Assembly: GCA_949747745.1 (NCBI GenBank)
Contig: CATKFT010000193.1
Span: forward strand, 1-7,237
Length of the DNA: 7,237 bases
Reading direction: 5' to 3'
Source: an uncultured Clostridia bacterium
Lineage (GTDB): Bacteria > Bacillota_A > Clostridia > TANB77 > CAG-508
Shown here piece by piece: positions 1 through 5,325 of the stretch. The stretch's first letter is position 1. Each line of letters begins with the position of its first letter. The translations under genes were made by a program, and so were the position numbers. Under the pieces are notes generated by a model. The model was given only the letters and a program-made list of their open reading frames with translations. It was not told the DNA's origin and did no database searches.

Positions 1-180
1 ACCTTTTTTAAATTTTACATTCCATCCATATTCCAAACTACATTTGCTAAACTCAAATTTAGGATTTACATTATAGTTCCTTTTGATAAACTTACAAAAT
101 TTATTCCATAGTTCATTATTGATATAATTGCTCATTTCATATTCAGTAGGAATATGATTAAAATCTTCTTTACTAAACAT
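1..180 (-). CDS. DUF3788-like protein, N-terminal part (runs off the window)
   Basis: The minus-strand frame begins at an ATG at 180 and stays open for 60 codons to the window edge, so the C-terminal part is missing. A clear ribosome site (AGGAGA, 186-191) lies six bases upstream. The visible part has an aromatic/acidic N-terminus (EDFNHIPTEYE), a helical stretch (NELWNKFCKFI) and the segment EFSKCSLEYGWNVKFKKG. A YSxC-like element followed by GWN(V/L)K(F/Y)KK is what I associate with the DUF3788 family, small soluble proteins of unknown biochemical role often encoded singly in Firmicutes. The assignment rests on memory of that motif, not on a search. It has its own promoter (251-279) and is probably transcribed alone. 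No function is claimed. Confidence 0.7.
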   Translation of the reverse strand, partial: MFSKEDFNHIPTEYEMSNYINNELWNKFCKFIKRNYNVNPKFEFSKCSLEYGWNVKFKKG

Positions 181-250
181 ATTTATCTCCTATACAAATT
201 ACTATTTACATTATTAATTATTTTTCATAAACGCTTTTAAATATTTTATT

Positions 251-279
251 TTTATATTCTTTATTAGTACCATTTTCAA
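251..279 (-). promoter_or_regulatory. Sigma-A-type promoter for the DUF3788-like gene
   Basis: On the minus strand there is a -35 of TTGAAA (279-274), a 17-base spacer and a -10 of TATAAA (256-251). A transcript would start near 244 and carry a leader of about 64 bases before the ATG at 180. Spacing is ideal and both hexamers are close to consensus. The rest of 181-318 is AT-rich and holds no gene or terminator that I can support. Confidence 0.6.
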
Positions 280-318
280 TCAAAATCTTGTTCTAACATA
301 TTATAATCAACTTGTAAT

Positions 319-795
319 TTATATAACTTCTTTTTTATGATTTAAGTGTATTCCAATATGTCCAATTCCTAATATAATTACTGATATAAATAAGAATAAA
401 TTTTTACCATATACACTTAATAATAAAAATGCGATTACAGGTAGCGTAGCACCTGCAACTAGTACTCCTAATAAATTGCTATACATATCTTTCATTGTTT
501 TATTGCTTTTAAAATATCTAATCCAATATATTTCATATAAAATCATTATAATAAAAGCAATTAATAGTATAATAGTCCAACTAGATATTTTATTTATATT
601 AAAATTACTAAATATCAATGATAAACAAGTTACTAACATTTCTCCAATTCTTTCAAATAGTAGTAACACTTTATTTTCATTTTTAACATACTTGTCATAC
701 TCTTTTGGCTTGTTTTTACTCCATATAATATTAGGTATCATTAACATCAATAAAAATATTAAACCTATATATGAAAATCCAAAGTTAATATTCAT
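319..795 (-). CDS. Multi-pass membrane protein of unknown function, 158 aa
   Basis: This is an intact 158-residue frame starting at ATG 795. The ribosome site is weak (AGTGAG, about nine bases upstream). Hydrophobic segments fall at residues about 6-24, 52-64, 73-91, 107-128 and 131-149, giving around five membrane spans, with a short basic tail ending in HLNHKKEVI. The loop after the first span is rich in Lys, Asn and Glu. The layout (FSYIG..FLLMLMIPNIIW, FERIGEM, YEIYWIRYF, GHIGIHLNH) looks like a conserved family of uncharacterised Firmicutes membrane proteins, but I know no function. The conserved His residues near the C-terminus are notable. It lies 31 bases downstream of a 47-residue membrane peptide on the same strand, so the two are probably cotranscribed. 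Confidence 0.85.
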   Translation of the reverse strand: MNINFGFSYIGLIFLLMLMIPNIIWSKNKPKEYDKYVKNENKVLLLFERIGEMLVTCLSLIFSNFNINKISSWTIILLIAFIIMILYEIYWIRYFKSNKTMKDMYSNLLGVLVAGATLPVIAFLLLSVYGKNLFLFISVIILGIGHIGIHLNHKKEVI

Positions 796-826
796 TATTT
801 TATCTCACTTTCAAGTTGTAATTTGT

Positions 827-970
827 CTATTTTACAATGAATCTATAAATTGCATAAACAACCCATATAAGCCAAGAATATACCCAAGCCTTAAATATAA
901 TACTTACCATTAAATATACAATAGCAACTATTATTGCTATTACCCAGTTCATTATTTTTTTCTTATCCAT
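827..970 (-). CDS. Small two-helix membrane peptide, 47 aa
   Basis: The ATG at 970 follows an excellent ribosome site (GAGGAGGT, ending nine bases upstream), and the stop TAG is at 829-827. The peptide opens with the basic MDKKK, then has a hydrophobic segment at about residues 7-26 and a second, Trp/Tyr-rich one at about 29-46 (AWVYSWLIWVVYAIY). Both ends would lie on the same side of the membrane. The second helix resembles the membrane tail found on some XRE-type regulators and small clostridial membrane proteins, so this may be a detached membrane module. The strong ribosome site and the consistent hydrophobic pattern support a real gene. It precedes the 158-residue membrane protein by 31 bases. 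Function is unknown. Confidence 0.7.
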   Translation of the reverse strand: MDKKKIMNWVIAIIVAIVYLMVSIIFKAWVYSWLIWVVYAIYRFIVK

Positions 971-1026
971 TATTATTTACCTCCTCGATACATAGTAATT
1001 TTTGTTTAAAATTAATAAAAAAATAT

Positions 1027-1046
1027 TGATATAATATTAATGGAGG
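1027..1046 (+). promoter_or_regulatory. Extended -10 promoter running directly into the antitoxin ribosome site
   Basis: TGA plus TATAAT (1027-1035) forms a perfect extended -10. No good -35 is present at 16-18 bases upstream, which is compatible with an extended -10. Transcription would begin near 1041-1042, at the edge of the ribosome site GGAGG (1042-1046), giving a leader of only about 13 bases. This excludes the upstream ATG at 1040 as the start codon. Confidence 0.5.
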
Positions 1047-1054
1047 TGTTTATT

Positions 1055-1288
1055 ATGCCAATTATTAGACCAAGTTCGGATTTAAGAAATAATTATAATG
1101 AAATTTCTACAATTTGCCATCAAACTAAGAGTCCAGTATATATTACTAAAAATGGTGCAGGAGATTTAGCAGTAATGAGTATAGAATTATATGAGCTTTT
1201 AACAGATAAATATATGTTATACAAGGAATTAGAGAAAGGTATTAACTCTTTAGACAAAGGAGAAAAATATTCTGAACTTGTAAGATAA
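1055..1288 (+). CDS. Orphan Phd/YefM-family antitoxin, 77 aa
   Basis: The protein starts MPIIRPSSDLRNNYNEIS and continues with SPVYITKNGAGDLAVMSIELYELL, the signature of type II Phd/YefM antitoxins. The N-terminal beta/alpha fold binds operator DNA; the C-terminal tail normally wraps the RelE/ParE-type toxin. The start at 1055 is chosen because GGAGG lies eight bases upstream; the ATG at 1040 overlaps that ribosome site. The tail (about residues 52-77, YKELEKGINSLDKGEKYSELVR) is somewhat shorter than is usual for YefM. No RelE or YoeB toxin follows: the next 145 bases read as antisense remnant DNA. It is therefore an orphan antitoxin, possibly kept for addiction protection or as a regulator. 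The strand is opposite to its neighbours on both sides. Confidence 0.85.
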   Translation: MPIIRPSSDLRNNYNEISTICHQTKSPVYITKNGAGDLAVMSIELYELLTDKYMLYKELEKGINSLDKGEKYSELVR

Positions 1289-1289
1289 T

Positions 1290-1724
1290 AATTTAAACAT
1301 TTACTAAAAACTTCATATTGCATATCATCTAATCTTAATATTTGTTCTTGAAATTCTGGATAACAAGATATTAAATTGATTTTTTCTTCACCTAAAGTGC
1401 TAATATATTTTTTATCTAAAATGCGAAAATCCACGTTTATAGTACTTCACTATTTGCCATATTCATTCTTTTAAGTATTTCAAGTTTATCTTGTAATATA
1501 TGTGGTAACACTATATTACATATTTCGCCTTCTGTCCACCCAACTACATCTACTAAATTTTTCCTTGATCTTCCTACAAGTTCTTCTAACAATCTAAATT
1601 TTATGGAATCTTCTTCTCTCTGTTCAAGGATTTTCTTTATATCAGTTTTTGAAATTGCATAAGTTTTTTTCTTTAATTCATTTACTATTTTATCATTCAT
1701 TAATTCATTATTTTTATCAATCAT
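1290..1724 (-). pseudogene. Broken gene of unknown family, split by a one-base frameshift
   Basis: Two minus-strand frames abut here. The first (1724-1437, 95 codons) is helical and charged, with RLLEELVGRSRKNL, VGWTEGEI and DKLEILKRMNMANSEVL, then a stop. The second picks up at about 1434 (GTG) and reads VDFRILDKKYISTLG, EEKINLISCYPEFQEQIL and LDDMQYEVFSKCLNYYL. Restoring one A after CTA (near 1440) would join them as SEVLINVDFRILDKK, which reads as one continuous protein. The frame past about 1290 runs into the antitoxin gene on the other strand and is meaningless there, so the C-terminal end is also missing. The first ATG has only a poorly spaced ribosome site (about 17 bases). I read it as a decayed fragment of a larger helical protein; two separate small genes cannot be excluded. 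The family is not recognised. Confidence 0.5.
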
Positions 1725-1874
1725 AAAATAAAAATTATTTACCTTTCTTTATTTTTTATAATAATCTTGTAATAAATTATATTTTCTTCATCTTAATAAA
1801 AAAATTATACATTATTTTAATAATTTTTTCAACATAGAATATACCTTTTATAAAGAACTTGAAGTGAAAATTTA

Positions 1875-1910
1875 ATAAAAAGCCACCACCTCTGAAGAAG
1901 TAGTGACTTT
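1875..1910 (-). terminator. Rho-independent terminator of the coiled-coil gene (minus strand)
   Basis: The arms are 1879-1892 and 1897-1910 around a four-base loop. As minus-strand RNA all 14 positions pair, using G-U wobbles; on the plus strand the same positions become A-C mismatches. A run of U follows on the minus strand (complement of 1881-1875). It lies 22 bases beyond the stop of the 93-residue gene. Confidence 0.75.
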
Positions 1911-1932
1911 GGAAAATCTGTTATGTAATAGA

Positions 1933-2214
1933 TTATTCCTGAGTTTCAGTCTGCGTCTGTACATTCAGACGACGGTATTGCTCGTATCTTGCCTGTTCGC
2001 GATTAGCTAAAGACTTCCAGCCCGCACATTCCTCTTCAGCCTTGTGAGTCTTTCTTTTGACTTCGGCCAGTTCGTCATTTGCCTTTCTAAGCTGTCTCTT
2101 CAATTCTTCCAGTTCTTCTTCTTTCCGACGAACAGCGGAGCGATACTCATAATATTTCTGCTCCTCTCTTCTTGCCATAGAACGGTACTGCTCATAATCA
2201 CTCTGATAACTCAT
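1933..2214 (-). CDS. Small coiled-coil protein, 93 aa, GC-richer than its surroundings
   Basis: The ATG at 2214 has a consensus ribosome site (AAGGAGGT) about eight bases upstream. Almost the whole protein (about residues 8-82) is a charged heptad-like helix rich in Glu, Arg, Lys, Gln and Tyr, with a polar tail NVQTQTETQE. No membrane segment or signal peptide is seen. A motif near the N-terminus (residues 12-25, SMARREEQKYYEYR) recurs near the C-terminus (68-81, SLANREQARYEQYR), so the helix carries an internal duplication at its two ends, as an antiparallel or oligomerising rod might. Base composition is near 45% GC by eye, far above its neighbours, and codons such as CGC, CGG and CTG appear, suggesting recent acquisition. 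It is a self-contained unit with promoter 2304-2332 and terminator 1875-1910. Function is unknown. Confidence 0.8.
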   Translation of the reverse strand: MSYQSDYEQYRSMARREEQKYYEYRSAVRRKEEELEELKRQLRKANDELAEVKRKTHKAEEECAGWKSLANREQARYEQYRRLNVQTQTETQE

Positions 2215-2303
2215 AAAACTTTACCTCCTTAATAGTTATTAATATGAAGTATTTCGTAACTTGTACCTTTTATTTCTCCTAATACCAAGGATAATCTATT
2301 TAT

Positions 2304-2332
2304 ATTATAATATAAATTAACATAAAGTTCAA
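2304..2332 (-). promoter_or_regulatory. Strong sigma-A promoter for the coiled-coil gene
   Basis: On the minus strand: -35 TTGAAC (2332-2327), a 17-base spacer, and -10 TATAAT (2309-2304, full consensus). The start would lie near 2297, leaving a leader of about 80 bases to the ATG at 2214. Confidence 0.75.
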
Positions 2333-2450
2333 GATTTTAGTGTTTTTATTGTTAATTCTAAGCTATTTAATATATTAAATAACTACAATGCAACTCAATT
2401 TTGTTCTTCTTTTGTCATTTCTATAATTTTACATAATTTTTTTACATACT
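2333..2450. other. Gene-free AT-rich spacer between two GC-richer cassettes
   Basis: No credible coding frame is present. It holds one perfect 18-bp AT-only palindrome (2364-2381, arms TATTTAATA/TATTAAATA). In DNA this AT-rich such a palindrome can arise by chance, so no role is assigned. Confidence 0.5.
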
Positions 2451-2488
2451 AAAAAGCAAAAGAGAAGCAATATTTGCTCCTCCTTCGC
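2451..2488 (-). terminator. Rho-independent terminator of the HTH-like gene (minus strand)
   Basis: The arms are 2456-2470 and 2474-2488 around a three-base loop. All 15 positions pair in minus-strand RNA when G-U pairs are allowed, and five U follow (complement of 2455-2451). As in the neighbouring terminator, the wobble positions become A-C mismatches on the other strand, fixing the direction. It sits about 40 bases beyond the stop at 2531. Confidence 0.8.
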
Positions 2489-2530
2489 CATAAATTCATT
2501 TAATTTTATGCCTTAATTCTTCCTTAGACA

Positions 2531-2923
2531 TTATTTCTCTTTAAAAACAATTTCATAAAGATGTGGTAATACTGTAGGATCCCTGAAGAAAATCTTCGCA
2601 AGGATTTTCCAAACATCGATTTCTTCTCCATCGGGAGTAAAATAGTGAACAACAGGATCCACAGAGTTATAACCTGCACATATCCGCAAAGTATTACTGG
2701 AAACACCCAAAATTCCTGAAAGTGGTTCCAATATTTCTTTCGGAACAATAGCTTCAAGTTCCTCGTATTCCTTAATTTCTTTAGCAGTAATACAAGGATT
2801 TTTAAGCATATATGCAATGTCTTGGTAGGTCATGTTCCTGTCTTCCCGAACTTTTTTTATCAGTTCGGACATATTCATATGCTCATAGTACTGCTCAAGT
2901 TCTTCACGACTAGGTATTTGCAT
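2531..2923 (-). CDS. HTH-like protein of unknown function, 130 aa, GC-richer
   Basis: The ATG at 2923 follows a consensus ribosome site (TAAGGAGG) about seven bases upstream. Residues about 19-70 read like a Cro/CI-type helix-turn-helix region: ELIKKVREDRNMTYQDIAYML, then a divergent recognition region (NPCITAKEIKEYEE), then PKEILEPLSGILGVSSNTL, the usual closing helices. The C-terminal third (YFTPDGEEIDVWKILAKIFFRDPTVLPHLYEIVFKEK) contains a hydrophobic helix of unknown role and may bind a partner or ligand. Three of the six in-frame CGG codons considered in this window lie here or in the coiled-coil gene (CGG-GAA and CGG-ATA here), read as Arg. Base composition is well above the AT-rich background, suggesting transfer. 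It is monocistronic, with terminator 2451-2488. The DNA-binding call is moderate; the target is unknown. Confidence 0.8.
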   Translation of the reverse strand: MQIPSREELEQYYEHMNMSELIKKVREDRNMTYQDIAYMLKNPCITAKEIKEYEELEAIVPKEILEPLSGILGVSSNTLRICAGYNSVDPVVHYFTPDGEEIDVWKILAKIFFRDPTVLPHLYEIVFKEK

Positions 2924-2971
2924 AAAAAATCCTCCTTAAAATAATTATTTTATAGTTACTTATATATAAAA

Positions 2972-2986
2972 CTTGCACTTGGCAAG
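2972..2986. promoter_or_regulatory. Short inverted repeat, possible operator
   Basis: CTTGC and GCAAG form perfect 5-bp arms around ACTTG, about 50 bases upstream of the HTH-like gene and just downstream of its candidate promoter. It could be an autoregulatory site of that gene's product. The GC-rich arms stand out against the AT background, but there is only one copy. Confidence 0.3.
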
Positions 2987-3005
2987 ATAATTAAATTATA
3001 CAAGT

Positions 3006-3035
3006 ATTTTATCACAAATGCTTGATTTTTTTCAA
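3006..3035 (-). promoter_or_regulatory. Candidate promoter for the HTH-like gene
   Basis: Minus strand: TTGAAA (3035-3030), an 18-base spacer, TAAAAT (3011-3006). A TATAAT also occurs at 3000-2995 but without a fitting -35. The start would lie near 2999, with a leader of about 75 bases. Confidence 0.45.
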
Positions 3036-3106
3036 TAATTTTAGTTTTTTTAATTTCTTACTGTATGTGTCAAGTGTTTGTAGGCAAATTTTTTAACTTT
3101 TTTATT

Positions 3107-3277
3107 TTAAGCTTTTCTTGTCATTTTGTATGGTTTTGCATGTTTGTTCGCAAATGTCTTGCTCTGTAGATAATCTGGAATATCTTTACCCCAATATTCC
3201 ATAATTAATTTCTTTTGTTTTTCTGTAACTCTTACAAAATTTTTTTCCATTTCTTGAATTAATTTTTTTGTTTTCAT
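3107..3277 (-). CDS. Small basic protein, 56 aa, directly downstream of the transposase
   Basis: A minus-strand frame runs from ATG 3277 to TAA 3109-3107. A ribosome site (AAGGGG) lies about 11 bases upstream, very like the one in front of the transposase. The peptide is basic and soluble: a helical N-terminal half (MKTKKLIQEMEKNF, then VTEKQKKLIMEYWG) and a polar end containing DIPDYLQS and finishing in Lys/Arg. It begins 23 bases after the transposase stop, so the two would share a transcript. Whether it lies inside the insertion sequence or beside it depends on the element's ends, which I could not fix. I do not recognise the family. It could be an accessory peptide of the transposase or a remnant. 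Confidence 0.5.
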   Translation of the reverse strand: MKTKKLIQEMEKNFVRVTEKQKKLIMEYWGKDIPDYLQSKTFANKHAKPYKMTRKA

Positions 3278-3300
3278 TTTTTATTTCCCCTTATTATAGA

Positions 3301-4795
3301 TTATCTATACATTAATGCACTTGGTTCTGCAAGTTTTAATATTTCTTGAAATTCTTTCGATAGTATAACTGTTCCTTTGTTGTAATTATATTCTTCTGTT
3401 TCTTTTCTATTTGCTCTGTGCATTTGTTTATTTCTTTTTACATTTTCTTCTATTTCTTTTATATATTCTTCTATACTATTGTCTATTGGTATTTCACTTT
3501 CCATTGTTTCTAGTTCTATATCTCCGTTCTTTTCATAGTATTCTGCACATACTTTTGCTAAATAATTTGCACCTAATTTTAAAAATGCTTTTCTTCCACT
3601 ACATAATTTTACTAATAAAACAGTAAATATTTGGCTTTCCATTGTTCCCATTTCTCTATATTCTATATTGTTTGGTGCTTGTGGTAATTCTCGACCGTTG
3701 TTCTTTTAGTATATCTTTATAACGCGGTAATCCCTCTTTTAGATATGATTTTAATGTATCTAATTTTTTTACTACTTTTTCTTCGCCACCTAATTCGTGT
3801 TTTAACCCTTCTATATATGTTGGTATTTCATTATACCTTTTTTCTGCTACCATTTTTTGTAGTTCTTCTTGATATTCTTTTCCTTTTACGTCTCTTAATA
3901 TCTCTTGCTGTATATGAAATAAATCTTTTTGACGTATTGTATCTTCTGTAGCAATACTATTTATCCACCTAGCACCGTCGCCATTACTAGCTCGTAATTC
4001 TATAGTATCAACATTATATTTTTGATACACTCTTGCATTTCTTAATTTTTTCAATTTATCTACGGTCATCATTCCAGCGATATAAGATTTATTTACTAAT
4101 GGGTGTCTTTTGTCGTCTTTTTTCCACCCCTCATACATTACAAGTAGTTTTAATTCTGTTTTGTGTTTATGGTATGGGTTAAATTCTTGATTTTTCTTTT
4201 CGCACTCTTTTTTATATTTTTCAACTGATTCTTTTCTGTCTTTTCCTTGTAAGTTAAACCATATACCGTCTGCCTCTTCAAATAAAGCATTTATTTGTTT
4301 TGTTCCTTTTACTAATTTTTCTTGTTTTAATAGTTTTATTTCTTCATTTTCTCGTTGTTCAATGATTTGTCCAACTTTCCATACAAGACCATTTAATGCT
4401 TGGTGGCTTATTGTTTCATTTGTTGTACTTTGTATTTCTGTTGCACCTTTTCTATATGAGGTAGTATTTACTACTGTTTTAAGCATTATTTCTGCTAAGT
4501 TTGACGACAATTTACCTATTGTTTCTATATTTACTATTTCATCTAGTAAATATATATATTTATTATCTTTTTTATATATTGCTCTATTATATGTAACTTC
4601 TCCCATTACTGTTTTTATAGTGTTTGTTCTATATCCTTTATGACGGTATTCTTTTTTATCTCTATGTATCATTAATTCATTATCTTGATTTTCTAGTATT
4701 TGTTTTAATATGCTACAGCCTAACTCACATACCAATTTATATATTTGTTTTTCTAATTCAATAAATTTAACATCATTTTCTATAACATCTAACAT
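3301..4795 (-). CDS. ISLre2-family (UPF0236) transposase, frame interrupted once at a CGG-T site
   Basis: The zero frame opens at ATG 4795 (ribosome site AAAGGGG, about eight bases upstream) and yields 366 codons before an in-frame CGG at 3697-3695. Staying in frame gives 13 further residues and a stop at 379. Skipping the C and reading GGT continues as GRELPQAPNNIEYREMGTM and a further C-terminal domain to the TAA at 3301, for 497 residues in all, the usual length of the family. Family features include the EYRHKGYR segment near residue 50, LFEEADGIWFNLQGKDR, NGDGARW and LFHIQQEI; the acidic residues in the latter three are candidates for the catalytic set. The C-terminal part carries MGTMESQIFTVL and GANYLAKVCAEY. 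ISLre2 enzymes move insertion sequences by DNA cleavage and joining. Apart from the one frame change nothing is damaged, so the gene may be functional through +1 frameshifting, or it may be a very recent pseudogene. Confidence 0.88.
3694..3697 (-). other. +1 frameshift site in the transposase (CGG-T)
   Basis: Coding strand: GAA CAA CGG T CGA GAA. Omitting the C at 3697 gives GAA CAA GGT CGA GAA, coding E Q G R E and joining the two halves of the transposase. It is the only in-frame CGG in the gene. The same form occurs twice in the replication gene. Confidence 0.8.
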
Positions 4796-4827
4796 TATTA
4801 TTACCCCTTTGACCTTAAATAATATCA

Positions 4828-4876
4828 GCTATTTACTTTTATATTTTAATACAGTTTACATAACTTGTAAATAGCT
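4828..4876 (-). promoter_or_regulatory. Transposase promoter inside nested inverted repeats
   Basis: The minus-strand promoter is TTTACA (4871-4866), a 17-base spacer, TAAAAT (4848-4843), with a start near 4836. It lies inside a perfect 10-bp inverted repeat (AGCTATTTAC 4828-4837, GTAAATAGCT 4867-4876). A second palindrome, TTTACA-TAACT-TGTAAA (4855-4871), covers the -35. This symmetry suggests repressor binding, or in RNA from an outside promoter a hairpin that limits transposase expression. Confidence 0.55.
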
Positions 4877-4894
4877 TTTTGAAAATTTATGCCT

Positions 4895-4922
4895 ATTCGA
4901 CAAAACTTTTCATAATTCGACA
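4895..4922 (-). promoter_or_regulatory. Two TGTCGAAT boxes 20 bp apart, matching the Spo0A-box core
   Basis: On the minus strand TGTCGAAT occurs at 4922-4915 and again at 4902-4895, exactly 20 bp apart and so on nearly the same helix face. The second is preceded by TTT, giving TTTTGTCGAA. TGTCGAA is the core of the 0A box bound by Spo0A in spore-forming Firmicutes. Both lie about 60-85 bases upstream of the predicted transposase start. They could instead be transposase-binding repeats near the element end. Confidence 0.4.
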
Positions 4923-4925
4923 CTA

Positions 4926-5126
4926 CTATTTTTTATCTTCTGGAAAAAACACATCCGCAATTGTTTTATTTAATACTTTTGCTATACGTTCCATAACATC
5001 AATAGACGGATTACGTCTTGTTCCTTTTTCTAGGTGGCATAAGTAACCTGTTGAAACACCTACCATTTTTGCTAATTCTTCTAGTTTCATTTCTTTTTCT
5101 TTTCTATACTTTTTAATATTGTTCAT
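4926..5126 (-). CDS. Cro/CI-type HTH regulator, 66 aa
   Basis: The protein is a single XRE helix-turn-helix domain: IKKYRKEKEMKLEELAKMVGVS (helices 1-2), TGYLCHLEKGTRR (recognition helix and its turn), then NPSIDVMERIAKVLNKTIADVF closing the fold. With no ligand or oligomerisation domain beyond a short acidic/basic end (PEDKK), it is the minimal Cro-like form found in phages and plasmids. The ATG at 5126 has a GAGGTG ribosome site about ten bases upstream. It is divergent from another small HTH gene (5326-5532), with three operator-like repeats between them, so it probably represses its own promoter and perhaps the divergent one. The stop is four bases from the paired TGTCGAAT boxes. Confidence 0.9.
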   Translation of the reverse strand: MNNIKKYRKEKEMKLEELAKMVGVSTGYLCHLEKGTRRNPSIDVMERIAKVLNKTIADVFFPEDKK

Positions 5127-5144
5127 TTATTTTACACCTCACTT

Positions 5145-5206
5145 TTATATCATATATGGTAATATTATTACATATCAATATAACAATATTACCATATATG
5201 ATATAA
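5145..5206. promoter_or_regulatory. Operator pair: 22-bp perfect inverted repeat over the HTH promoter
   Basis: Arms 5145-5166 and 5185-5206 are exact reverse complements around an 18-base centre. Each arm carries a copy of a 20-bp unit (TATATGGTAATATTrTTAyA): copy A at 5153-5172, copy B inverted at 5179-5198. The minus-strand promoter of the 66-residue regulator (TTGATA 5178-5173, 18-base spacer, TATGAT 5154-5149) is embedded in it, so binding would block its -10 and spacer. Confidence 0.75.
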
Positions 5207-5249
5207 TTATGCAATAGTTTTTTTACTTTTTCATAAAATATTACTACTG

Positions 5250-5269
5250 TATATGGTAATATTGTTACA
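5250..5269 (+). promoter_or_regulatory. Third operator copy in the divergent HTH region
   Basis: TATATGGTAATATTGTTACA matches copy A at 19 of 20 positions and copy B at 18. It lies just upstream of the candidate promoter of the rightward HTH gene, so a protein bound here could repress or activate that gene. The three sites in two clusters resemble a Cro/CI control region. Confidence 0.7.
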
Positions 5270-5274
5270 AAATA

Positions 5275-5303
5275 TTGTATTTTAATTTTTCATATGTTAA
5301 TAT
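5275..5303 (+). promoter_or_regulatory. Candidate promoter of the rightward HTH gene
   Basis: TTGTAT (5275-5280), a 17-base spacer, TAATAT (5298-5303). Hexamers are imperfect. The start would fall near 5310, next to the ribosome site AGGAG (5313-5317). Confidence 0.35.
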
Positions 5304-5325
5304 AATTTTATTAGGAGTGGTAATA

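Larger units (their letters stand above)
3081..4895 (-). mobile_element. Insertion sequence of the ISLre2 type, borders provisional
   Basis: The transposase defines the element. A weak inverted repeat (TAGGCA-AATTTT at 3081-3094 against TAGGCATAAATTTTC read inward from 4895 to 4881) could mark the ends; it needs a one-base gap. I see no matching direct repeat of about 9 bp outside these points, so the borders may be wrong. If right, the element is about 1.8 kb and includes the 56-residue ORF. Confidence 0.3.

Noticed and set aside
476..913. Long plus-strand frame opposite the membrane-protein genes
   Set aside because: It is antisense to two well-supported minus-strand genes, has no ribosome site and its composition is that of a complement of membrane-protein codons.
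1040..1054. Upstream ATG as the antitoxin start
   Set aside because: The ATG at 1040 overlaps the ribosome site and lies at or before the predicted transcription start. The family N-terminus MPIIRPSSDLR begins at 1055.
1120..1289. Continuation of the minus-strand remnant across the antitoxin gene
   Set aside because: The translation loses protein-like pattern here and lies opposite a clearly recognised antitoxin.
2364..2381. Perfect 18-bp palindrome as a regulatory site
   Set aside because: It is made only of A and T in very AT-rich DNA, has one copy and is not placed at a promoter; chance is a reasonable explanation.
3301..3697. Programmed -1 frameshifting in the transposase, as in IS3-type elements
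   Set aside because: The shift needed is +1 (one extra base) and no slippery A- or T-heptamer is at the junction.
3411..4643. Hydrophobic plus-strand frames opposite the transposase
   Set aside because: Phe/Leu-rich translations without ribosome sites, expected from the complement of a Lys/Glu-rich gene.
3072..4904. Target-site duplication around the insertion sequence
   Set aside because: The nine bases outside the candidate ends (3072-3080 and 4896-4904) do not match, so either the ends are misplaced or the duplication is lost.
5275..5325. Upstream ATG as the start of the rightward HTH gene
   Set aside because: It would add 17 hydrophobic residues that run through the candidate promoter and ribosome site; the ATG at 5326 has proper AGGAG spacing.
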